Shown here piece by piece: positions 19,331 through 30,092 of a DNA stretch of 64,000 nucleotides. The DNA is taken from assembly GCA_032717465.1 (NCBI GenBank), contig CM064670.1, positions 12,378,179 through 12,442,178 on the forward strand, given 5' to 3'. Under the pieces are notes generated by a model, which ran no database searches, had not been told where the DNA came from, and was given only the letters and a program-made list of their open reading frames with translations. Within the stretch, counting starts at the first letter, position 1, and every line of letters begins with the position of its first letter. A program made the translations under genes and the position numbers. This DNA is from Coenobita brevimanus (taxonomy: Eukaryota > Arthropoda > Malacostraca > Decapoda > Coenobitidae).

Positions 19331-22300
19331 ATGTCTACTATTACTACACTTGATGAAGCCAAAGATTTTTTGTCAAATGTGCAAACAGTGTGTGATATAG
19401 AAAACAGAACAAAGAATGAACTTAAGCTCGTTGCTCAACAATTAGGAATTGCTGTTCGCTCTCATCATTCTAAATATCAAATTGTTGACATGATTAATGA
19501 AAGCTTGTTTAATGTAACTCCTCCAAATGAGCAAACGCAGATTGAATTAGCTAAGTTACAGCTAGCCCTGCAGGAGGCTCGTGTGAAGGAAGCTGAATTT
19601 CATGCACGTGCTAAGGAGGCTGATGTTAAGGAGGCAAATGCTCGTATTCAAGAGGCACAGGTACAGGCTCAGGCACAAATTGAACTTGCTAGGATTCAGG
19701 CAGACCATGAGTATCGCATGAAACAAGGTGGAACTGGATCATCTAGCTCTGATGATTTTGATGTGGCTAAAAATGTTAAACTTGTCCCTCCTTTTAATGA
19801 ATCTGATTTAAGAAAGTATTTTCAGTTGTTTGAGAGGGTAGCTACAGGTTTTAATTGGCCTAAGGAGTATTGGCCAGTACTCCTTCAAACTGTTCTCACC
19901 GGTAAAGCTCAAGTAACTTATGCATCTTTGCCTCAGGATCAGTCTGATAATTATGATGTAGTTAAGAGCTTGATTCTTAAGGCCTATGAGCTTGTTCCTG
20001 AAGCTTATAGAGTAAAATTTAGGACAACTTACAAGCAAGATAAGCAATCCCATGTTGAGTATGCAAAAATCAAAGAAGATCTGTTACAGCAGTGGTTAAA
20101 TTCTAAGAATGTGGATTCTGATTTTGGTAAATTTAAGCAGATGATTTTGCTGGAGGATTTCAAAAGGTGTATTAGTAAAGATGTAAGCCTATATCTTGAT
20201 GAGAAAAGAATAGATAATTTGTCTGACGCTGCAGTTTTACCTGATGAGTATGTTCTCACTCACAAGAGATATTCTAGAGAAAAAGGGAAAGCTGAGAGTA
20301 AGTACGTTGCCTCTACTCAGAGTACAGGTAACAGGAAAGAGAATAAGGATGATGTTTCTCAGGAAGTAAATACCAGCTTCACCTCTAGATTTCAGAAAAG
20401 TAAATGTACTTATTGTAGTAAGCTTGGTCATACTACGGAGAGATGTTTCAGGAGACAGCGTGATGTGAACAAAAAGGAGTCTTTAAATATTCAGTCAATT
20501 GGTCTAGTGTCCACTCTTGAGAGTGCCCAGAATTCTTTAACTGAGTTAACTGAACCTGCTTTGAGGGGTAACTTAAATTCTCATGATGGAGCTCCTCTTT
20601 TGAGCAGTAACGTGGGTGACACTCTCAAGAGTTCATGTGCTAATTTCCTGTCTGATGGTTTTGTCAGTCCTCTGGACAGTAATGACAGGAAATCAGTTAA
20701 AATATATCGTGACACAGGTGCTTGCCAATCCCTTATGCTGACCAGTGTTCTAGGCTCTAATGTTAATTCCTCTGATGAAACTGTAATCTTACAAGGTGTA
20801 GGGAATAATTACTTCTCTGTCCCTCTGTGCAGAGTGAATTTAGAGTCTGGTTTTGTTAATGGTTCTGTTATGGTTGGGTTGGTTGAGACACTCCCAATGT
20901 CAGGTGTAACTTTCTTACTTGGAAATGATATTGGTGGAAGTCAAGTGTGTCCAGCTCCTCAGTTGTCTAGTGAGCCAGTGGCTGCGGCCCAGGATTGTGA
21001 TGTCCCTGATGTGTTCCCTGCATGTGCTGTCACTAGGGCTAAGTCTAAAGTTACTGGTGATTTAGAGGATAATGATGATGATGATGTTATCCTAGCTGAC
21101 ACTTTTCTTGCTAATTTGGACCACTCACCAGATGAGGCAGTACCCCGTAGTGTTGATAATTTGTCTCGTCAAGAGTTGGTTGAGTTGCAGGTTGCTGACC
21201 CTGAGTTGAAAGGTCTAGCTAACTCTGCTTACAGTGAAGAAGAGTCAGCCGGTGCTTCTACTTGTTATTATGTAAAGTCAGGAGTACTTATGAGGAAGTG
21301 GAGACCCCCAACAGCATCAGCCGACTGTGAATGGGAGGTTGTACATCAAGTTGTCATCCCTCGTGTTTGTAGGCAGGATATCATTCGAGTGGCTCATGAC
21401 ACCAGTTTGGCAGGACACCTTGGAGTGAGGAAGACTGTGGCACGCATTTTGAAACACTTCTACTGGCCAGGTATCTTCAGGGATGTTTCCTGGTATTATA
21501 AGTCTTGTCACACCTGTCAAGTTGTGGGGAAGTGTAATCAGACCGAAAAGGTTGCACCTCTAGTTCCCATTCCTCCTTTTGAGGCGCCTTTCACCCGTGT
21601 GTTGGTGGATATTGTGGGCCCTCTTCCTAAGACTTCTTCAGGATTTTCTTATGTGTTGACCCTGATTGATATGGCTACTCGTTATCCTGAAGCCATTCCA
21701 CTTAGAAATATCTCAGCAAAGAACGTGGTTAAGGAAATGCTAGGGTTCTTCACAAAGTTTGGTCTGCCCAAGGAGGTACAGTCAGACCGGGGAAGTAATT
21801 TCATGTCGAATGTTTTCAAGCAGTCTCTGAAAGAGTTGGGCATCACCCAGATCACGTCTTCAGCTTACCATCCCCAGACCCAAGGAGCGTTGGAGAGATA
21901 TCATCAAACACTCAAATCGATGCTCAAGAAATACTGTTTGGAACATCAGAAAGACTGGGATAAAGGTCTTCCATTCGTTGTGTTTGCTGCAAGAGAATCT
22001 CCAAATGAATCACTGGGCTTCTCACCTTTTGAACTACTGTTTGGCCATGAAGTAAGAGGACCCCTTAAGTTACTCAAGGAATGCTGGCTGTCGGAGGAAG
22101 ATGACGTCAACCTGCTGGAGTATGTGATGAAGTTCAAAGAACGGCTGTCCACTGCTTTACAGCTGGCGAGAGAGAATTTAGGAGCTGCTCAGGAGAAGAT
22201 GAAGACTTGGTATGATAAGAAGTCCAGGTTACGCCACTTTCAGCCAGGAGATCAGGTTTTGATTCTGCTACCAGTTCATGGGCAACCTCTTCAAGCCAAG

Positions 22301-23134
22301 TTTAGTGGTCCTTATTTCGTGGAGAAGAAACTCAGTGATGTCAACTATGTCATCGCCACACCAGATCGTAGAAAGAGCAAGCAACTATGTCACATCAACA
22401 TGCTAAAGTTATATCACAGGCGGGACGAAAATAATCCAGTCTGCACTGTAGCTGTTCCACCCGAGTCTGCAAGTGAAGCTCTCCCATGCAGTATGAGCCT
22501 GAGTGATAGTTTGGGGAAGAATCCTGATATCATGAATGATCTCCAGACTAAGCTTTCTTATCTACCTCCCAAGGAAAGGCAGGAGTTTTCGGCATTACTG
22601 CTGGAGTACCCGCAAGTGTTCCGTGCTACTCCAGGAAGAACCACTGTGTTGATGCATGATGTCGATGTTGGAGACGCAAAGCCAATTAAATTGCCTCCTT
22701 ACCGTGTGAACCCAGTGAAAGTTCCTCTCATCCAGAAGGAGCTTGGCTACCTGTTGGACCACAAGATGATTGAGCCCTGTCAGAGCGAGTGGAGTTCTCC
22801 TGTCACTCTGGTCCCTAAGCCAGGTGGGTCACAGCGGCTTTGCATTGACTACAGACGTGTTAATCAGATAACTAAAACAGACACTTACCCTCTCCCTCGT
22901 GTGGAAGATTGCATAGACAAGATCGGAAAGGCTAGGTACATAAGTAAGTTTGATTTGTTAAAGGGATACTGGCAAGTACCTATGACTGAACGTGCTAGGG
23001 AGATTTCATGTTTTGTAACACTGGGAAAGACATTTGCATGTTCTGTAATGCCATGTACAGATTGTTTTAGAGTAATAAGAAATTTCCTTTGTAAATTTCT
23101 TTTTCTTTGTGGGGAGGTGTTACATAGCCTATGA
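19331..23134 (+). CDS. Gag-pol polyprotein, gag-PR-INT-RT(truncated), 1267 aa
   Basis: ATG at 19331 is the first in-frame ATG. Numbering from it: an E/A/Q-rich helical segment (about 75-125), a gag domain (about 140-320), a zinc knuckle C359-x2-C362-x4-H367-x4-C372, an aspartic protease centred on D461-T-G-A, an integrase zinc motif H689/H696/C726/C729, and an integrase core D760, D819, E855 (D,D35E spacing). A GPY/F module (FSGPYF, about 991-996) marks it as Ty3/gypsy type. RT begins near 1100 with LPPYRVNP, SSPVTLVPKPGGS and motif A (KFDLLKGYWQV, D1208), then degenerates after about 1232; motif C (YxDD) and RNase H are absent. The stop lies 17 bp inside the 3' LTR. Integrase before RT is the reverse of the usual gypsy order and matches Gmr1-like elements known from fish and other deuterostomes. 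The reading frame is otherwise intact. Confidence 0.9.
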   Translation: MSTITTLDEAKDFLSNVQTVCDIENRTKNELKLVAQQLGIAVRSHHSKYQIVDMINESLFNVTPPNEQTQIELAKLQLALQEARVKEAEFHARAKEADVKEANARIQEAQVQAQAQIELARIQADHEYRMKQGGTGSSSSDDFDVAKNVKLVPPFNESDLRKYFQLFERVATGFNWPKEYWPVLLQTVLTGKAQVTYASLPQDQSDNYDVVKSLILKAYELVPEAYRVKFRTTYKQDKQSHVEYAKIKEDLLQQWLNSKNVDSDFGKFKQMILLEDFKRCISKDVSLYLDEKRIDNLSDAAVLPDEYVLTHKRYSREKGKAESKYVASTQSTGNRKENKDDVSQEVNTSFTSRFQKSKCTYCSKLGHTTERCFRRQRDVNKKESLNIQSIGLVSTLESAQNSLTELTEPALRGNLNSHDGAPLLSSNVGDTLKSSCANFLSDGFVSPLDSNDRKSVKIYRDTGACQSLMLTSVLGSNVNSSDETVILQGVGNNYFSVPLCRVNLESGFVNGSVMVGLVETLPMSGVTFLLGNDIGGSQVCPAPQLSSEPVAAAQDCDVPDVFPACAVTRAKSKVTGDLEDNDDDDVILADTFLANLDHSPDEAVPRSVDNLSRQELVELQVADPELKGLANSAYSEEESAGASTCYYVKSGVLMRKWRPPTASADCEWEVVHQVVIPRVCRQDIIRVAHDTSLAGHLGVRKTVARILKHFYWPGIFRDVSWYYKSCHTCQVVGKCNQTEKVAPLVPIPPFEAPFTRVLVDIVGPLPKTSSGFSYVLTLIDMATRYPEAIPLRNISAKNVVKEMLGFFTKFGLPKEVQSDRGSNFMSNVFKQSLKELGITQITSSAYHPQTQGALERYHQTLKSMLKKYCLEHQKDWDKGLPFVVFAARESPNESLGFSPFELLFGHEVRGPLKLLKECWLSEEDDVNLLEYVMKFKERLSTALQLARENLGAAQEKMKTWYDKKSRLRHFQPGDQVLILLPVHGQPLQAKFSGPYFVEKKLSDVNYVIATPDRRKSKQLCHINMLKLYHRRDENNPVCTVAVPPESASEALPCSMSLSDSLGKNPDIMNDLQTKLSYLPPKERQEFSALLLEYPQVFRATPGRTTVLMHDVDVGDAKPIKLPPYRVNPVKVPLIQKELGYLLDHKMIEPCQSEWSSPVTLVPKPGGSQRLCIDYRRVNQITKTDTYPLPRVEDCIDKIGKARYISKFDLLKGYWQVPMTERAREISCFVTLGKTFACSVMPCTDCFRVIRNFLCKFLFLCGEVLHSL
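23109..23117 (+). promoter_or_regulatory. Candidate polypurine tract
   Basis: GGGGAGG immediately precedes the 3' LTR (TGTTACA at 23118), the expected position for plus-strand priming in LTR elements. Confidence 0.6.
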
Positions 23135-23906
23135 TTTCATCATCCTTTGTGTAATTTTAACGCACAGTATGCTGCATGTTTGATCACGAGCGTGTTCTGC
23201 CTCAGTCCCCCCCTTCTACCGTTATAGTAGAGTAAGTCGTTCTCTCTGTTGTCCAGAGCGGGATTGTCAACTCTATGTCCCCATGGCTTCATTTGCGCGT
23301 CCATATTACAAGTTGTATCAAGCTCTCCTGGCTCCTATATAATGAGCTCAGTCTCTGCATCATTGCCACTTAGATCTGCTCCTCATTTTGTTCACATCTC
23401 TGTCCTCCCCTGTACAGATATTATTATTGTGAGTGCTCAAGAAGTCTCCAACCATCTAGCAGCTGTGTGTAATTTGAGTATAACTGTTGTTGCATTTTTT
23501 CTTGTACTGTATAGCATAAGTTTAATTTGTAGGCCTAGTGAAGTTTTTGTAATTCATGTAGGGTTCTTTATGTCAGTCATTTTTGATAATAGTTTGTATC
23601 TGTAATTATTTATCTGGCATTCACTGAGTATTATCTGGTATCTCATTTTATCAGGGCTGACTTAGATAAATTTACTCTTGCTAATTTCGTGTTAATAGAG
23701 GCTATTGCAGTTAACCATATATTTAACCTGTTTTTGCCATTACATTATCCTTATGAGTTCTGAATGTTTTGTTGTTAGTTTGAGCATTAAACTTTAACTT
23801 GTAATTTTACCTAACTCTTTTGTTTTGAACCTGGAACTTTACGGGACAGTAGTGATTTTTAGCATTCTCACTTAAAGTGTACGTTATCTTTCTCTGTTCC
23901 GTAACA
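23118..23906 (+). repeat. 3' LTR
   Basis: 789 bp, nearly identical to the 5' LTR. Visible differences are a 1-bp indel near 23137, loss of one A at about 23518, and T for C at about 23650 and 23758. Confidence 0.93.
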
Positions 23907-24170
23907 ACACACATAGGTCGAACGTTGCCCTTACCCTGTAACCTTAACCATTGACCGGATTATTTTTTTCAAACTCGAACCTGTTCGTCCTTGCCTAACC
24001 CTCAGTCCATCCACCAAGTTTGGTCTACATTATATGAAAACATTAAGCTAAACAATGCTGGATCAAGCTTTGACTTTGCCCTGTGACCTAGATTTTTTAC
24101 CTGTTGTTATATGAAACAGTAGGTCATCCCCTTGAATGACCCTCAGTCGGTTCAAAATCCTTTTAGTTAT
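23907..24170 (+). repeat. TGACCT-rich interspersed repeat, copy 2, right part
   Basis: Continuation of 18000-18457 beyond the LTR element, with CCCTGTAACCTTAACC, CCAAGTTTGGTCTACAT and CCCTGTGACCTAGA. Confidence 0.6.
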
Positions 24171-24173
24171 TTT

Positions 24174-24177
<4 letters not shown>

Positions 24178-24229
<52 letters not shown>

Positions 24230-24256
24230 GAGCACACACACACACACACACACGCA

Positions 24257-24319
<63 letters not shown>
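24178..24319. repeat. (CA)n microsatellite
   Basis: About 140 bp of CA with a few CG interruptions. Open frames of T/H or C/V are artefacts. Confidence 0.95.
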
Positions 24320-24320
<1 letters not shown>

Positions 24321-24426
24321 ATTGCCCGGCTCGCGCTATCGGCGGACGCGGATGCAATAGTGCTAATTTAATGATACAGTGAATTTCAGAGACAGAAATT
24401 AAATTAAGTAAAAATGACGGTCAGAG

Positions 24427-26182
24427 CAGAAGAGCAGCGTACCATGCCATAAAGGAGTTAACTGGGACTGAAAAGAGAAGGAAGGAAATACTTGTACGAA
24501 ATAGAAATGGTAACTTGATGACTAAAGATTTGGATATAAAAGGAAGGTGGAAAGAGCATTTTGAATCTGTTCTAAATAGACCAATCCCAGCTGAAGAGGA
24601 CATTTTGCCAGCCGAGAGAGATTTGCAAATAGAAACAAGGGATATAACCTTGGAAGAGGTAGCACAATCTATAAAGGAGTTAAAGAATTTTAAGGACTCA
24701 GGAGAGGATGGAATATTTCCTGAAATGTTTAAGGTGGAAAATGATGAGTTGATGAATGCGCTTTTGAAACTTTTAATGTGGGTTGGGATAATGGTGGAAC
24801 TCCAGAAGAGTGGAAAAATGGTGTGATTATAAAAATACCAAAAAAGGGAGATTTAAGTGTGTGTGGCAATTGGAGGAGGATAACTTTGACACCTGTAGTT
24901 GCAATAGTCTTTTCCAAAATCTTGTTGAACAGAATAGAGCCAGTAACTGATAAAATTTTAAGAGAAGAACAAGCGGGATTTAGAAAGGGTCGAGGTTGTA
25001 ATGATCAGATTTTTATTGTAAGGCATCTAATGCAACAAGCTAATGATATGAAAATGCCACTTGGTATGTGTTTTGTGGATTTTGAAAAGGCGTTTGATAG
25101 TGTTTCACGTGGAGCTATGTTGAAAATTATGAGATTCTATGGTATACCAGAAAAGTTTGTAATTATTATTAGAAGCCTGCATGAAGGTACTTTTTGTAAG
25201 GTAATGGTGGGTGGTTCTTTGAGTGATCCATTTGAAGTTAGGTCAGGAGTGATTCAAGGAGGAGTTCTTTCGCCATTACTGTTTGTTTTGGTTATGGATT
25301 ATGTTATGAGGACTGTTGTAAGGAGAACAGGTGCAGGAATTAACTGGAAAGAAAATAAGAAACTGATGGATTTGGACTATGCTGATGATATTGTACTGAT
25401 CTGCGGAAGTATTTACGAGAGGCAGAGGGTGCTTGATTGTCTGGTGAAGGAAGGAGAAAAAGTGGGATTGGTAAAAAATTGTGGAAAAACTGAAATTATT
25501 AATATGAACGTGGAGAACCAAATCGATTGTGTAATTGGGAATAATGTGGTGAAGGATGTAGAAAACTTTAAATATCTGGGAACGTTTGTATCATCTAATG
25601 AATCATTAAACAATGAAATTGAGTAGAGGATTAGACAGGCTTGGCGAGCTGTTGGATTGTTGAAATCTGTTTGGAATAATAATATGCTTTCGGTACATAC
25701 TAATGCGAAAATTTACAAATCCATGGTTAGATCAATTTTAATTTATGGGCATGAGTCATGGTACCGTACAGTACAATTGCAACAGATCAGAAAGTTTTAG
25801 GATTTGATAATAAAATACTGAGAAGGATTCTTGGGATAAAGTGACAAGACAGCGTTACAAATGAAAGAGTAAGGGATTTTAAGAGAGTGGAAGCAGTTAA
25901 TGAATATGTGAGACTGTCTGGCTGGAAGAGGCTGGGGCACATATACAGAAAAGAAGGCAGTTTAATACAGGATGTGCCAGAGTGGACTGCTAGAGGTAGA
26001 AGAGGTAGAGGTAGGCCGAGGGAAACCTGGTTGAGGACAATGAAAAGAGGAGCAGGAGAGGAGTGTTGGTGGGACTTGAAGGAGATGACAAGAGACAAAT
26101 ATTGGTGGAGAGAGTTCATCGAGGCCCTATGCATCCCGTGGGGTGCCACAGGAAATGATTGATTGATTGACTGATTGATTTT
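24427..26182 (+). mobile_element. RTE-type non-LTR retrotransposon, 5'-truncated, with (TGAT)n tail
   Basis: It starts upstream of the RT (AIKELTGTEKRR, then GRWKEHFESVLNRP), runs through a full RT core, and ends in GATTGATTGATTGACTGATTGATT near 26157-26181. Short tandem 3' tails and the WKEHFE..LN segment before the RT are typical of RTE-group elements. There is no endonuclease in this copy, so it is 5'-truncated. Confidence 0.8.
24515..26162 (+). pseudogene. RTE-type reverse transcriptase
   Basis: Three frames make up the region. 24515-24826 carries the pre-RT segment and EDGIFPEMFK. 24778-25626 carries RITLTPVVAIVFSKILLNRI, EEQAGFRKGRGCNDQI, motif A (CFVDFEKAFDSV), motif B (GVIQGGVLSPLLF), an intact motif C (LDYADDIVLI) and FKYLGTFVSS. 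It stops at 25624-25626 within the same frame; decayed sequence, including GRGRPRETWLRTMK in the 25887-26162 frame, follows. The RT active site is complete, but the frameshift near 24780-24826 and the downstream stops abolish function. Confidence 0.85.
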
Positions 26183-26189
26183 CAGATTC

Positions 26190-27060
26190 CTCTGAATCAG
26201 TATCTTGAACTGATCGACGAAGGTGAAAGTAAAACATGCAGATTACTTCCAGTGCACCAATGATTATCTATTACAGACATATAATTAAAGATTATGTGAA
26301 AATATTAATATGAAGTACAGTACCGGTACTTTCAATTCACGTGCTTTTGTATCACCGTTCTTAGACACCATTTCAATTTCACCGTTATTTCATCACCAGT
26401 CCACTACCACCGTTACCAACTCTCTACCACTTCCATTTCACTGTTACTTCACCACCTTCACTGTCATAAAAAGACTTTGTAGTTACTTGTAGAGAAGTTA
26501 TATATATATTAGACTTGTGGACGAGCGGTTGTTATACTTGAGTTGTTTGTACGTTGATAATCTTGGTTCCCATTTGTCATGCAATGACAAAGGAGAGATA
26601 AAGAATAGTATGGGACTGTTTTTATTTGTCTTGATAATGTTAACAGTCTCTCACACACGAGTGAAGTTAAGTAGAGTCCCGCTAGCTACCTCCTGTCTTG
26701 CTCTGTCCCTCTCTCTCCCAAGTTGCTAAGCCTTCCTCCCTACACCCTGCCGATTCTATGGCCTCTCTTCTTCTGAGCTCTCTTTCCTAAATTCTGGTGA
26801 AACAGGAGTCGTGTCACGTGTGTTCACTGTGGTTGGAAAGTTCTAGAAGCCTGTGTGTGAGTATGTGTGTATGTGTGTGTATGGTCAAAAAGGCTTTGTT
26901 CTCCTGCTGTATCGCTGACAAACTAACTGCATCATCTCCTGACTGGCTACTTCGTAATCCGTCGTCAGCTTTTCCTCAGTGTAACTTGCAAGATCATTTC
27001 CCATTCCCAGGCTCGCATAGAGCTGTCTATTTATCTATCTATCTAGTATGATTTGTAAAT
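26190..27060. other. Unclassified spacer
   Basis: Short open frames occur (for example 26797-27051), but none shows a recognised domain. A (CTAT)n trace lies at about 27029-27044. Confidence 0.4.
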
Positions 27061-27560
27061 ATAATATGGACTCATAACATCACCACCACTGCAGCGAACA
27101 CTGTTTCATCACCATTCCGCTACTACAAACACTTAACCACATCGATCACTTAAAGATTCTACTATCGCAGCCTTAACAACAACACCACCACACAACAACT
27201 ACCAACAGACCACTACCACCACCACCACTGCCACCATCACCAGTACCACCACTCCATCACCACCACCACCACTCCACCACCACCACTCCACCACCACCAC
27301 CACCACCACTCCACCACCACCACCACCACTCCACCATCACCACCACCATCACCATAACCATCACGACCCTCACCACACCAATACCATTAGTATCACTAAC
27401 CACCACACACCACTGCCACTGTCACCATCATCACCACCAACATCACCACAACCACCACCACCAACCCCACCACAACCACCACTATCAACGCCATCACCAC
27501 TCCACCACCACCATCACCACCACACTACCAGCACTACCATCGCCTCCATCACTTTTTTTC
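27060..27560. repeat. (CCA/ACC)n trinucleotide repeat
   Basis: Imperfect ACC/CCA trinucleotides with occasional ATC and ACT units. No coding frame supported. Confidence 0.9.
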
Positions 27561-27600
27561 ACCAGGCAATTCTGAAGTCTCGGGGAAATTAGAAGGATTT

Positions 27601-27603
<3 letters not shown>

Positions 27604-27661
<58 letters not shown>
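27604..27661. repeat. (CT)n microsatellite
   Basis: Uninterrupted CT dinucleotides. Confidence 0.95.
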
Positions 27662-27664
<3 letters not shown>

Positions 27665-27704
27665 TGCACAAATTTGAGGATAAGTATATGAGAGAGGTGA
27701 GTAT

Positions 27705-27822
27705 GTATGAGTTGGAGAGAGGGCAACTTGATGGCGGAGGACAGAGTGACATTGAGGCGATTCGTTAGTGGCCACCCCTTCCAGGATTTAGGAAACTGGG
27801 TGTAAATAGATATAGATAAATA
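27705..27822 (+). repeat. 3'-end fragment of the RTE-like family seen at 43371-44495
   Basis: GATGGCGGAGGACAG, GTGGCCACCCCTTCCAG and a GATA-rich end match the 3' end at 44408-44490 (GGCGGGGGACAG, GTGGCCACCCCTTACTG). Only the last ~110 bp remain, so this is a severely truncated insertion. Confidence 0.65.
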
Positions 27823-27892
27823 AACATTTTCTTCTTCGATGCTCTTTACATTGACATACACATACCACATAGTCTGTTAAATATTTCACCAG

Positions 27893-27896
<4 letters not shown>

Positions 27897-27953
<57 letters not shown>
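27897..27953. repeat. (CA)n microsatellite
   Basis: Uninterrupted CA dinucleotides over about 57 bp. Confidence 0.95.
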
Positions 27954-27954
<1 letters not shown>

Positions 27955-27959
<5 letters not shown>

Positions 27960-28963
27960 TGTATTTCCATGAACAGATAGTGTCAACAGTATCCCTATAA
28001 CACTTGGTTTGGAAAGCACGACAACCAGCGTGTTAGAGAATCCTATATGTTTATCGAATTACTTTGTTCAAGTGTCCTACTGACAAAATTGTTGTAAAGT
28101 GAGATAATTGAAGTGACTGTACACCCAACAAAAATAGCTCTGCCAATTCTCTTTCCCATCCACAAACCCTGGGAATCATGTTGCTGTGTAAAACGATACA
28201 TCACACACAGCTGCATTGTTCAACCCGACGAGGCAAGGTGTATGTGGGGAATGTGTTGTTTGTGGAGAACGCAGTGTGTGTGGGATATGTAACACATATG
28301 AGAAATGTGGTGTGTACGAGGCGGGGAGAATTCTGTATATATGGAAGTCAGGTCTGACTGTGTGAAGAGGTGATGCGTTTTTGTGGAGAAAAATGAAAAC
28401 AAAAGTAGATGGTAAGAACAGGATATACAGTAAAATAGGCATCACACACGTTCTTTCATCAACAAAGTCCTTGAAATTTCCGGAGAGACAACTCCCAAAA
28501 ATATGTTTCACCTTAAAATGCACTTGAGGCAGCTGTTGAAGTGATTTTCAGATTCCATACTGCCAATATCGGAACTTCTTCGGATATTTTATCTTGGCTT
28601 ACAGGTCTAGGGGCTAAGCAGTCCTATGATGTCTCTTATTCCTGCCACTTTCATGGGTTTTTATACAGTGTAGGAGAGACTTTTGTAGGTGAGGACTTAG
28701 CCTTCATTAATTCCCTTAGCACTAAAGGTCTCCCAATCATCTGAGATTGATATATATTATTAAACAGTAAATAAAAATCTGATCCAAAGTGTTCCAGAGG
28801 CACATAGAATACACAAACAATAATAATAAACACATCAGCTAACAGATAAATTGAATTGGACCATTTTGTTAACCTTCGTTAAACTGTAAAATATTCCGGT
28901 CAATATTATTTGGAACACTATCACAACAGGACAGGTATGTGGCAGGGTTCCGGGATCTCCATT
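27955..28963. other. Unclassified spacer
   Basis: Open frames at 28176-28523 (-) and 28541-28744 (+) show no recognised domain. I see no repeat match elsewhere in the window. Confidence 0.4.
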
Positions 28964-28971
28964 ATACTCTG

Positions 28972-30084
28972 CAAACCTGGGAATAGCGCCGCTACTATCT
29001 AAATAGCGATGGTGGTAACGCCATTACTTTCTGTAGCCAGTAGCGGAACTGAGAGCGCCCCTACTTTTTGGCCGTACTCAAGCGTTACCGCGCTCCTCGC
29101 TACTCACGCGACGAATACAGATACAGGTCCGGAGTCGGTGAGTACATACAGTACAGATAAGCCGAGGGTTTGGTTGTATTTATTAATGACGAAAAATAAT
29201 CTTTCATCAGTTCTGTCAACTAATGATGTTTGTTCTACATTACATCAGTAGTTTATTAAATATTATTTATTAGTAATGTGCAATAATTAGACATGAATTT
29301 GCTAGTTAATTATCAATCATTTAAATTAAGTAAAGATAATAAAGGATGTCAGCTAGACGTAGGCAACACACACACACACACACACACACACACCGCTAAC
29401 TGTCCCCGTCTCTAACTCCCGCTCTCTCCCCCACTCACTCTTTCAGACTAATTCTTACTCACTACGTTATTATTTCGTGACAGTATGTTACTTTCAGTTT
29501 AAAGTAAAAGAAAAAAGAAAAACTTTGCATTTGTATAAATAGCCTTTAAAAGAAAGCCCCAGTTCATTTTTACGTTCGTTTTCGTACATATCTTAAATAG
29601 GTATCATTCAAAATATAATAAATCTATATAATATGTATCAATGGTAGGCCACATTTTTTGCCTTATATTTACGTATGTTACTTTCAGTAGGTATACTTTA
29701 TAACAATGTAAAAGAACATTTGTTACATTATACAGTAAATAGCTTTTTCCTGTACCTTCGGCTCTAAGCTTCATTAAAGTGACACCGACATGTATATGAT
29801 TTTTTTTTTTTTCAATATAAGTATACTCTGACATTACTGGTACACAACATAACCACACAGACTAACTAATATTATCGAAAACAGTATATAGTGTATTGCT
29901 ATATCACAGATTTTTGTTAACCTTTCCTTCGTCTACCTTTTTCTTATCCAAAGTAGCGGAAGCGGAAACGGGAGCGCCGCTACATTTCGTATCAAGTAGC
30001 GAAACCAGTAACGCCACTACTTTTTCGAGCTAGTAACGGGAAGGGGAGCCCCGCTACTTTTTTTTGGTAGCGTTCCCAGCATTG
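28972..30084. mobile_element. hAT-type non-autonomous transposon with 8-bp target duplication
   Basis: ATACTCTG is present exactly on both sides (28964-28971 and 30085-30092). The element starts CAAACCTGGGAA and its other end reads CAATGCTGGGAACGC on the opposite strand, imperfect inverted repeats beginning with CA, as in hAT elements. Both ends hold dense GTAGCG/AACGCC motifs in both orientations (28982-29100; 29950-30076), the kind of subterminal array bound by hAT transposases. The 1,113-bp interior has a (CA)n tract at about 29367-29392 and no transposase. Confidence 0.85.
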
Positions 30085-30092
30085 ATACTCTG

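Larger units (their letters stand above)
18458..23906 (+). mobile_element. Ty3/gypsy-type LTR retrotransposon with integrase before RT (Gmr1-like order)
   Basis: Direct 789-bp LTRs (18458-19246 and 23118-23906) start TGTTACATAG and end CCGTAACA. ACAC flanks both outer ends, compatible with a 4-6-bp target duplication. The interior has a primer-binding-site candidate, one gag-pol ORF, and a purine tract just before the 3' LTR. Domain order is gag, protease, integrase with GPY/F module, then a truncated RT. RNase H and the RT catalytic loop are missing, so the copy is non-autonomous. Few differences separate the LTRs (about four, including two 1-bp indels), implying recent insertion. It lies in a TGACCT-rich repeat. 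Confidence 0.9.

Noticed and set aside
19808..22152. Minus-strand frames opposite the gag-pol ORF
   Set aside because: Shadows of a long, well-supported plus-strand ORF.
24063..24371. Cys/Val- and Thr/His-rich frames
   Set aside because: Translation of (CA)n.
28176..28523. 115-codon minus-strand frame
   Set aside because: No domain, no homologous copy in the window, and several overlapping frames; treated as chance.
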